A stretch of DNA of 64,000 bases from Pseudomonas sp. R37(2017) (GTDB taxonomy: Bacteria; Pseudomonadota; Gammaproteobacteria; Pseudomonadales; Pseudomonadaceae). The number at the start of each line of letters is the position of its first letter. Within the stretch, counting starts at the first letter, position 1. A model generated the notes under the pieces. That model saw nothing but the letters and a program-made list of their open reading frames with translations, ran no database searches and was not told the DNA's origin. The DNA is taken from the NCBI RefSeq assembly GCF_002113375.1, contig NZ_NEHO01000001.1, positions 1 to 64,000 of the forward strand. Direction: 5' to 3'. Positions 26,870 through 33,587 of the stretch are shown here, one piece after another. The translations under genes and the position numbers were made by a program.

Positions 26870-27232
26870 ATGCCCAAAATCCCCGCCCATGTCACTGACT
26901 TCGCCTCCAGCCCTGTAGAAGCACTGGTTCGCGACATTACCGATCCAGCCATCGTCGAAGCACCCTATCGGAGTCAAACCTGGCGCCATTTCACTAATCC
27001 GCAGAAAAACTTCACGGCCGGCATCTGGGAAGCCGGGCCGCACAAGGAACTCTGCAACTGTGATTACGACGAGCTCTGTCACCTCCTGGAAGGCCGTGTG
27101 CGACTGACCGATTCGGAAGGTGCCAGTCGGGAATTCGGCCCTGGCAGTTCATTCGTAGTGGCCGCGGGTTTCAAGGGCACCTGGGAAAACCTGACTCCAG
27201 TGCGCAAGGTGTACGTGATTCTGGGGGCCTGA
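26870..27232 (+). CDS. DUF861 cupin (cupin_3), copy C
   Basis: 120 residues with a single cupin_3 barrel (about 45-115): GIWEAGPHKELCNCDYDELCHLLEG and FGPGSSFVVAAGFKGTWE. It resembles the two cupins of the leftward arm but has a different N-terminus. It follows the oxidase by about 35 bases (ribosome site AGAGAAAA) and so belongs to the rightward operon. The role is unknown; ammonia-releasing or sugar-binding functions would fit the context. Confidence 0.8.
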   Translation: MPKIPAHVTDFASSPVEALVRDITDPAIVEAPYRSQTWRHFTNPQKNFTAGIWEAGPHKELCNCDYDELCHLLEGRVRLTDSEGASREFGPGSSFVVAAGFKGTWENLTPVRKVYVILGA

Positions 27233-27319
27233 TCGCCTATGCATCGAGGATGCCCGACTGGGGCTCCTCGAATGCAATCCGACTGACCCGCAGTGACATC
27301 AGACCAGAGGAATCCATTG

Positions 27320-27997
27320 ATGGAATATCGAGTTAACCGCCTGACCGAAGTCGCTACAGCAGGGGCGGATTGGTCTGCGACGATGTGGCGACACGCCGAG
27401 TCGATTCCTGTCAACCAGTTCCGCCCGGAAAGCAGTGACCACCACCCGGTGACCGAGGCAAAAATGCTATACGACGATGCTGGAATTCACGGCATCTTTC
27501 GGGTTCATGACCGCTACGTGCGCTGCACCCATACGCAGTTCCAGGACCTGGTGTGCAAAGACAGCTGTGTCGAAGTCTATTTCCAGCCCAAAGCCGGACA
27601 ACCTGAAAACAGCGGCTACCTGAACCTGGAAATGAGTGGGAACGGCACCTTGCTCAGCTACTACATTACCGATGCGCAGCGGGTGCCGGGCGGCTTCAAG
27701 GAGTTCGTCAAGCTCACCCCCGAGCAAGGTCGGCAAGTGGCCATTTTCACGACGCTGCCGCCAAGGGTAGACCCTGAGCTGAAAGACCCCATCGTCTGGT
27801 GCCTGCAGTTCTTCCTGCCCTTCTCCTTGCTGGAAGCCTATGTTGGGCCTCTGGGGGAGCTTTGCGGACAGACCTGGCGTTGCAACCTGTTCAAGTGCGC
27901 GGATGAAAGCTCGCACCCCCATTGGGCTTCCTGGCGACCAGTACCAGAACTCAATTTCCACGCCCCCGAGACATTTGGCGCGATCAGGTTTGCGTAA
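27320..27997 (+). CDS. CBM9-like carbohydrate-binding protein, cytosolic
   Basis: 225 residues. The central part (DSCVEVYFQPKAG, GYLNLEMSGNGTLLSYYI) and the C-terminal WRCNLFKCADESSHPHWASWRP match the CBM9-like/DOMON-type sandwich found in carbohydrate-binding family 9-like proteins. There is no signal peptide, unlike most CBM9 proteins, so it would meet an intracellular sugar ligand. The ATG at 27320 has AGAGGAA upstream; a GTG at 27293 is less likely. Last gene of the rightward arm, 87 bases after the cupin. The sugar link agrees with the kinase and glycosyltransferases. Confidence 0.65.
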   Translation: MEYRVNRLTEVATAGADWSATMWRHAESIPVNQFRPESSDHHPVTEAKMLYDDAGIHGIFRVHDRYVRCTHTQFQDLVCKDSCVEVYFQPKAGQPENSGYLNLEMSGNGTLLSYYITDAQRVPGGFKEFVKLTPEQGRQVAIFTTLPPRVDPELKDPIVWCLQFFLPFSLLEAYVGPLGELCGQTWRCNLFKCADESSHPHWASWRPVPELNFHAPETFGAIRFA

Positions 27998-28249
27998 GAA
28001 AGATCAGCCCCATACCGCCGGACCTGCACAAGCCAGGCTAGAAGAATCAACCCGGTGGCGCTCCTGTTGGCGCTGATGATTTTGGCCCAGTTGCCGACAT
28101 GTCATTGACCCGGTTTGTTCCTCGCGAACCATTGCCTTTACCGGATTTGTGCTGATTTGGAGGTGGGTCAGTCTTGCATCAGCGCGTGGGTCAATTCGGC
28201 ATTGGCGTCAACACCTGATGGTTCCGTGAGCATCGCCAGGATCAAGGCA

Positions 28250-28285
28250 CTCCCCCTCGCCGATGGGGGGGTAATGGTTTGGGGT
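28250..28285 (+). promoter_or_regulatory. C5-N6-G5 box upstream of the cupin/sulfatase operon
   Basis: The gap 27998-28350 holds no convincing gene. At 28251-28268 it carries CCCCCTCGCCGATGGGGG followed by GGTAATGG, about 80-100 bases before the cupin start. In the same orientation relative to the gene, CCCCCCTGCCAATGGGGG followed by TTAA occurs before the facing thiolase operon. This pattern suggests a common activator site, perhaps for the MalT-like LuxR regulator, since MalT boxes are also G-rich. Confidence 0.5.
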
Positions 28286-28350
28286 CCTCTTCAGGATGTC
28301 GCTTTGTACACCGCGTCAATCCACCCGCCGACAATGAGAGAACAACAAAC

Positions 28351-28827
28351 ATGTTTTTTGAAAACATTGATACCGCCGCGATCAACGATGAAGACCTGCC
28401 GTGGGTTCCGTTCGCGCCTTACAGCGATGAAGTCTTTATCAAATACCTCAAGTGCGATCCGATTCGCGGCGAGACCATCACCCTGCTCAAGGCACCGGCC
28501 GGCACCGTTCTGCCCAAACACCATCATTCCGGCACGGTGATCGTCTACACCATCAAGGGCGGCTGGAAGTACCTGGAACACGACTGGATTTCCAGGCAGG
28601 GCGGCGTGGTGTTCGAAACCGCCGGCTCCAGCCATACCCCGGTTGCACTGCCTGAATACGGCGACGAAATCATCACCCTGAACATCACCCAGGGCGACCT
28701 GCTGTATTTCGACGAGGATGACAACCTGGTCGCCATCGAAAACTGGAAATCCGGCGTCCAGCGCTATCTGGCGTTCTGCGAAGCCAATGATGTCGAGCCC
28801 AGGGACATCACCAGTTTCGCGGTCTGA
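28351..28827 (+). CDS. cupin dioxygenase-like protein (2,4'-dihydroxyacetophenone dioxygenase family)
   Basis: 158 residues. The cupin motif 1 region LPKHHHSGTVIVYTIKGGWKYLEHDW (about 57-82) provides histidines for a metal, and motif 2 is around GDEIITLNITQGDLLYFDEDD. This matches the DAD-type cupin family, whose founder cleaves a C-C bond beside a ketone with oxygen. It is the first gene after the C5-N6-G5 box. The ATG at 28351 is chosen; a GTG further upstream lacks support. A ketone-cleaving role in the sulfate-ester pathway is conjecture. Confidence 0.7.
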   Translation: MFFENIDTAAINDEDLPWVPFAPYSDEVFIKYLKCDPIRGETITLLKAPAGTVLPKHHHSGTVIVYTIKGGWKYLEHDWISRQGGVVFETAGSSHTPVALPEYGDEIITLNITQGDLLYFDEDDNLVAIENWKSGVQRYLAFCEANDVEPRDITSFAV

Positions 28828-28848
28828 CCGATCCCGCACCGCCCTCAA

Positions 28849-28871
28849 CCGCCCGGTTCCCCACCGGGCGG
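28849..28871 (+). terminator. GC hairpin between cupin and sulfatase genes
   Basis: CCGCCCGG / CCGGGCGG, an 8-bp perfect stem with a 7-base loop, and no T tract. More likely an mRNA-stability or partial attenuation element than a full terminator. Confidence 0.5.
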
Positions 28872-28907
28872 CTATGCCGTTGCAACACGCAAACCTCGGA
28901 GACATCC

Positions 28908-31271
28908 ATGTCCCAGAAGCTACATCCCGCCGGGCCTTTTGCCTTGAAACTCTGTGCGCTGCTGGCGACATCGGGCGCCTGCGCGCAGGACACACTGCCT
29001 TTCCCGCCCACGCCATCGGCCAGTGATGCGCAACCGACGCTGCAAGCATCAAAGCACCAGAAACGTAAACCGCAATCCCACCTGCCTGCCGACGCACCGA
29101 ACATCCTGGTGATCATGCTCGACGATGCGGGCTTTGCGCAGTCCGATACAGTCGGTGGCGCGATCCATACGCCGACCCTGACGCGCGTGGCCGACAGCGG
29201 CGTGCGCTACAACGCCTTCCATACCGCCGCGATCAGCTCCGCCACCCGTGCCGCACTGCTGACCGGGCGCAATCACCACCGCGTCGGCAACGGCGTGATC
29301 GCTGAGTTGGCCACCGATTGGGACGGCTACACCGGCAAGATCCCCAAAAGCTCGGCGACGATGGCCGAGGTACTCAAACAATATGGCTACAGCACCGCCG
29401 CTTTCGGCAAATGGCACAACACCCCGCCGATGGACACCACGGCCGCCGGGCCTTTCGACACTTGGCCGACGGCCTACGGTTTCGAACACTTCTACGGTTT
29501 CCTGGCCGGGGAAACGTCGCAGTACGAACCGCGTCTGTACCGCAACAACACGCCGATCGAACCTCCACGGGACGGGAAATATCACCTCAGCGAAGACCTG
29601 GCCAACCAGGCCGTGAACTGGTTGCAGGAGCATCAGACCTATTCTCCGGACAAGCCGTTTTTCATGTATTGGACGCCAGGTGCCGTGCACGGCCCGCACC
29701 AGGTCAACGCGCAGTGGGCGGACAAATACAAAGGCAAGTTCGACGCCGGTTGGGACGTCTACCGCGAGCAGACCTTCGCTCGCCAGAAGGCCCTTGGCTT
29801 TATCCCGCAGAATGCTGTCCTCACTCCACGCCCCGCAGAATTGCCGGCCTGGGATAGCCTGTCGGCTGAGCAACGGCAGTATCAGGCACGCTTGATGGAG
29901 GTGTATGCAGGGTTCCTGGAACACGCGGACACTCAGGCCGGCAAGATCCTCGACGAACTCGAACGTTCAGGCAAACGCGACAACACCCTGATTTTCTATG
30001 TATTGAGCGACAACGGCGCTTCCGCCGAAGGTATGGAAGGCACGATTAACGAATTGCTGGCGCAGAACGGCATTCCGGTGCCAAAGGAACAGCAGTTGAA
30101 AGTCCTGAATGACATGTACGGTGGCCTGTCCGCGCTGGGTGGCCCGAAGCTTGAAAACATGTACAACGCCGCCTGGGCCTGGGCAGGTTCGGGTCCTTTT
30201 GTCGGCACCAAGCTGGTGGCTGGCTACTTTGGTGGGACGCGCACGCCGCTCGCGGTTTCCTGGCCAAAGCAGATCAAGGCGGACGCCCGGGTTCGCGGGC
30301 AGTTCCATCATGTCAACGACATCGCTCCCACCGTCTATGACGTGCTCTCGATCACCCCGCCCAAAGCGGTCAATGGCATCGCCCAGGACCCGCTCGACGG
30401 CGTCAGCATGCGCTACACCTTCAATGACGCCGAGGTGAAATCGAAAAAGCCGACCCAATACTTCGAAGTGCTGGGCAGCCGTGGCGTGTACAAGGACGGC
30501 TGGATGGCTTCGGTGTTCGGTCCGCGCAAGCCGTGGGTGCAAGGGTTCGCCCAGTTCACTGGCTGGGACTCTAGCAAGGATCAGTGGTCGCTGTTCAATC
30601 TGCAGGATGACTACTCCCAGTCCAAAGACGTCGCCGCTGCCAACCCGGAAAAACTCGCTGAACTGAAGGCGGAATTCGATGTGCAGGCCGCGGCCAACCA
30701 CGTCTACCCGATTGGCGCGGGCCTTTACCCCTTCCTCAACCCTGATGCGCGGGTTTCCACCCACCGGCGCGAGTGGCACTTCAATGACCGCGTGCAGCGC
30801 TTCCCGGAATTCCCTGCACCCAACCTGCGCAACCGGAACAACAGCGTCGTGGTGGATGCCGACATACCGGCCAATGCCTCGGGCGTGTTGTATGCCTTGG
30901 GCGGTATTGGTGGTGGCGTCAGCCTGTACATGGATGACGGCTTCCTTGTCTACGAGTACAACGCCCTGGCCATCGCTCGGATCAGGTTGAAGTCGGCCGA
31001 GCGGATTCCCGCCGGTAAAGTCAGCATTGAAATGTTGACCGTCATGTCTTCCGCCAAAGCCGGCGCGCCGGCCAACCTGGCCATGCGCCTGAACGGCAAG
31101 GAAATTGCCAGCGGTACGACGCCGTTTACTCCGCCACTGACCTTCACTGCCAGCGAAACCTTCGACGTTGCCGTCGACGAGGGCTCGCCGGTGACCCTCG
31201 ACTACTTCGACCGCGCCCCGTTTCACTTCAATGGCAAGGTCAATGATGTTCATGTGATGTATTTGCCCTGA
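28908..31271 (+). CDS. periplasmic arylsulfatase, serine-type (SxAxR)
   Basis: 787 residues, alkaline-phosphatase-like sulfatase. A signal peptide (FALKLCALLATSGACAQ) is followed by NILVIMLDDAGFAQ with metal-binding aspartates 72-73. The activation motif is S110-S-A-T-R114, then AALLTGR, so the formylglycine precursor is serine. Later motifs GKWHNTPP, TPGAVHGPHQV and YVLSDNGASAEG complete the site. A C-terminal beta-sandwich domain begins near residue 620. It hydrolyses sulfate esters. Serine-type enzymes depend on a radical-SAM maturase, and that gene follows directly. Proline of the usual [C/S]xPxR is alanine here. Confidence 0.92.
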   Translation: MSQKLHPAGPFALKLCALLATSGACAQDTLPFPPTPSASDAQPTLQASKHQKRKPQSHLPADAPNILVIMLDDAGFAQSDTVGGAIHTPTLTRVADSGVRYNAFHTAAISSATRAALLTGRNHHRVGNGVIAELATDWDGYTGKIPKSSATMAEVLKQYGYSTAAFGKWHNTPPMDTTAAGPFDTWPTAYGFEHFYGFLAGETSQYEPRLYRNNTPIEPPRDGKYHLSEDLANQAVNWLQEHQTYSPDKPFFMYWTPGAVHGPHQVNAQWADKYKGKFDAGWDVYREQTFARQKALGFIPQNAVLTPRPAELPAWDSLSAEQRQYQARLMEVYAGFLEHADTQAGKILDELERSGKRDNTLIFYVLSDNGASAEGMEGTINELLAQNGIPVPKEQQLKVLNDMYGGLSALGGPKLENMYNAAWAWAGSGPFVGTKLVAGYFGGTRTPLAVSWPKQIKADARVRGQFHHVNDIAPTVYDVLSITPPKAVNGIAQDPLDGVSMRYTFNDAEVKSKKPTQYFEVLGSRGVYKDGWMASVFGPRKPWVQGFAQFTGWDSSKDQWSLFNLQDDYSQSKDVAAANPEKLAELKAEFDVQAAANHVYPIGAGLYPFLNPDARVSTHRREWHFNDRVQRFPEFPAPNLRNRNNSVVVDADIPANASGVLYALGGIGGGVSLYMDDGFLVYEYNALAIARIRLKSAERIPAGKVSIEMLTVMSSAKAGAPANLAMRLNGKEIASGTTPFTPPLTFTASETFDVAVDEGSPVTLDYFDRAPFHFNGKVNDVHVMYLP

Positions 31272-31284
31272 AGTGGCCAACGGT

Positions 31285-31308
31285 CCGCCCCCCAACCATG
31301 GGGGGCGG
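31285..31308 (+). terminator. GC hairpin after the sulfatase
   Basis: CCGCCCCCC / GGGGGGCGG, a 9-bp stem with a 6-base loop, 14 bases past the sulfatase stop. No clear T run follows, so it may only reduce readthrough into the maturase gene. Confidence 0.5.
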
Positions 31309-31386
31309 CCGATCCTGTTCCAATCGCTAGCCTTGGATGCTGACACCGCAGCGTCCCGCCAAGCGGTGCGAACACGGCCAGTCACC

Positions 31387-32655
31387 ATGCCTACCCACGA
31401 CACCCCGCCCCAGGGCCTGCATCTCATGGCCAAGCCAGTCGGGCCGATCTGTAACCTGGATTGCAGCTACTGTTTCTACCTGGAAAAAGAACAGCTCTAT
31501 CCGCCCCGCGAACGCTTCAGCATGTCCGACGAGGTGTTGCGCGCCTATGTGCAACGCTACATCGAAGCCCAGACAACTCCCGAAGTTGAATTTACCTGGC
31601 AAGGCGGCGAGCCGACGTTGCTGGGCCTGGATTTCTTCCAGCGTGCGATCGCCTATCAACGTCAGTTCGCCGGAACCAAGGTGATTCGCAACACGCTGCA
31701 GACCAACGGCACGCTGCTCAACGATGACTGGTGCGCGTTTCTGGCCCAGGCAGGGTTCATGGTCGGGATCAGCCTTGACGGTCCGCGTTTCGTCCACGAC
31801 CTGTACCGCCCCGACAAACGCGGGCGATCGAGTTTCGACGAGGTCATGCGCGGCCTCGCGTTGCTCAAACAGCACAATGTCGAGTTCAATGTGCTGGTCA
31901 CCGTGGCCCGCGAGGTCGCCCGCTACCCGCTGGAAATCTATCGTGCCCTCAAGGCGGAAGGCGTTCGGCATATCCAGTTCAATCCGGTGGTGGAGCGCCA
32001 GCCGAGCACCTCGCAAATCACTCAGGGCCTGCATTTCGCGACCCCGCCCGAGCTGCGCTTGCACGCGGTACCAGAACCCGCAAGGGTGACGGAGCACACG
32101 GTCGACCCCGAGGCCTATGGCGATTTTCTTATCACGATTTTTGATGAGTGGGTGCGCCAGGATGTTGGCGAGGTTCATGTCATGAACTTCGAATGGGCAC
32201 TGGCTTCATGGTGTCAGCTACCGGCTTCGGTGTGCCTGTTCAGTCCTCGCTGTGGCAAAGCGGCGATCGTGGAGCACGACGGCAACGTCTACTCCTGCGA
32301 TCACTACATGTATCCCGATTACCTGCTGGGCAACCTGAAGACCGATGACCCCGCCGTGCTACTGGCCTCCCCTGCGCAACAAGCCTTTGGCGCAGCAAAG
32401 GAAGAGACGTTGCCGACGTATTGCCAGGAGTGCGACTACCGTTTTGCCTGCCATGGCGAATGCCCGAAGAACCGCTTCATGAATGCCGCGAATGGCGAAC
32501 CGGGCCTCAATTACTTGTGCCCCAGCTACAAGAAATACTTCCGCCACCTGACGCCCTACATGAACGCCATGGCTCAATTGGTGAGCCACAAGCAACCCGC
32601 GGCGTTGATCATGCAGGCTTTCGCCGGCCCGTTGATCGTGCCGCTGGATAAGTAG
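31387..32655 (+). CDS. anaerobic-type sulfatase-maturating enzyme (radical SAM, SPASM)
   Basis: 422 residues. Radical-SAM cluster motif C22-x3-C26-x2-C29 (CNLDCSYC), then FTWQGGEPTLLG for SAM binding, and a SPASM domain with CGKAAIVEHDGNVYSCDHY and CQECDYRFACHGECPKNRF. It matches anSME/AtsB, which oxidises the active-site Ser or Cys of sulfatases to formylglycine in the cytosol before export. The ATG at 31387 matches family starts; the open frame extends upstream to 31273 without a ribosome site. The serine motif in the adjacent sulfatase makes this the dedicated maturase. Confidence 0.92.
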   Translation: MPTHDTPPQGLHLMAKPVGPICNLDCSYCFYLEKEQLYPPRERFSMSDEVLRAYVQRYIEAQTTPEVEFTWQGGEPTLLGLDFFQRAIAYQRQFAGTKVIRNTLQTNGTLLNDDWCAFLAQAGFMVGISLDGPRFVHDLYRPDKRGRSSFDEVMRGLALLKQHNVEFNVLVTVAREVARYPLEIYRALKAEGVRHIQFNPVVERQPSTSQITQGLHFATPPELRLHAVPEPARVTEHTVDPEAYGDFLITIFDEWVRQDVGEVHVMNFEWALASWCQLPASVCLFSPRCGKAAIVEHDGNVYSCDHYMYPDYLLGNLKTDDPAVLLASPAQQAFGAAKEETLPTYCQECDYRFACHGECPKNRFMNAANGEPGLNYLCPSYKKYFRHLTPYMNAMAQLVSHKQPAALIMQAFAGPLIVPLDK

Positions 32656-32739
32656 CCTTTCAACTCTGAAACCTGAAGTGGCCAAACTGTTCGCGCAGCT
32701 GACCACCCTCACCGCCGTAGTACTGGCTGGCCAGGAAAA

Positions 32740-33573
32740 TCACAGGTAGCCGATCTTCCGGGCGTCACGCAGGATCACATGACGCATCAGCCTCAAAGAC
32801 AGGCGCTTGAGGTGGAAAACCAGTTTGGCAAACGGCCCGACCAGCACAAGGTCCTGGCCTTTCTGCACAGCACGGACCATCGCCTCGGCGACCCGTTCCG
32901 GTTCACATCCGCTGGCCTTGTAGTAAGCCTGCAGCCGCTCGATCTTCTCGCCACTGATGGAAGGCGAAATGTTGCCAGGGGACCGAGTGATGGCGGTATT
33001 GATGATGCCGGGGCAGACCGTGGTGATGTGGACATTGGAGTCGGCCAGTTCCATCTTCAGCACTTCACTGAAACCGAACACCGCCTGTTTGGAGGCTGCG
33101 TAGGCGCCCATGCCCGGCGACGGATAGATACCCGCCACCGACGCCACATTCAGCACATGCCGCACCCCACCTGCCTGGATCATTTGCGGGATGAAGTGAT
33201 GACAACCATGCACCACCCCCATAAGGTTGATGTCCATGACCCGCCGCCAGTGCGCCAGGTCGCTTTGAAGAAACGACCCCAGGTAACCGATGCCGGCGTT
33301 GTTGATCAACACATCGATCGGCTTCTGCTTCATGTACGGATGCTCGGCGAGCGACTGCATCTCGTCGTGATTCGAAACATCCACCTGATGGATCATGCAA
33401 ACAGCGCCGAGCGCTACGATGTCGGCCTGAAGCTGTTTCAATGCCTGCGAATCAACGTCCGTGGCAATGACGTGCGCACCACGGCGAGCGAATGCGAACG
33501 CCGCCGCACGACCGATGCCCGAGGCGGCACCGGTGATCATGACTTTCTTGTTTTTGAGATCGGGAATGGCCAT
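32740..33573 (-). CDS. short-chain dehydrogenase/reductase
   Basis: 277 residues. TGAASGIGRAAAFAFARRGA (cofactor motif), NNAGIGYLGSF, and the catalytic set Ser (NVASVAGIY) and Tyr-x3-Lys (YAASKQAVFG) are present. The C-terminal basic hydrophobic tail (LVFHLKRLSLRLMRHVILR) is common in SDRs acting on lipids or steroids. The ATG at 33573 is used; a TTG at 33591 overlaps the RND gene stop and could be the coupled start. Last gene of the thiolase-RND operon. Confidence 0.85.
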   Translation of the reverse strand: MAIPDLKNKKVMITGAASGIGRAAAFAFARRGAHVIATDVDSQALKQLQADIVALGAVCMIHQVDVSNHDEMQSLAEHPYMKQKPIDVLINNAGIGYLGSFLQSDLAHWRRVMDINLMGVVHGCHHFIPQMIQAGGVRHVLNVASVAGIYPSPGMGAYAASKQAVFGFSEVLKMELADSNVHITTVCPGIINTAITRSPGNISPSISGEKIERLQAYYKASGCEPERVAEAMVRAVQKGQDLVLVGPFAKLVFHLKRLSLRLMRHVILRDARKIGYL

Positions 33574-33587
33574 GTGGGTTTCCAGTT

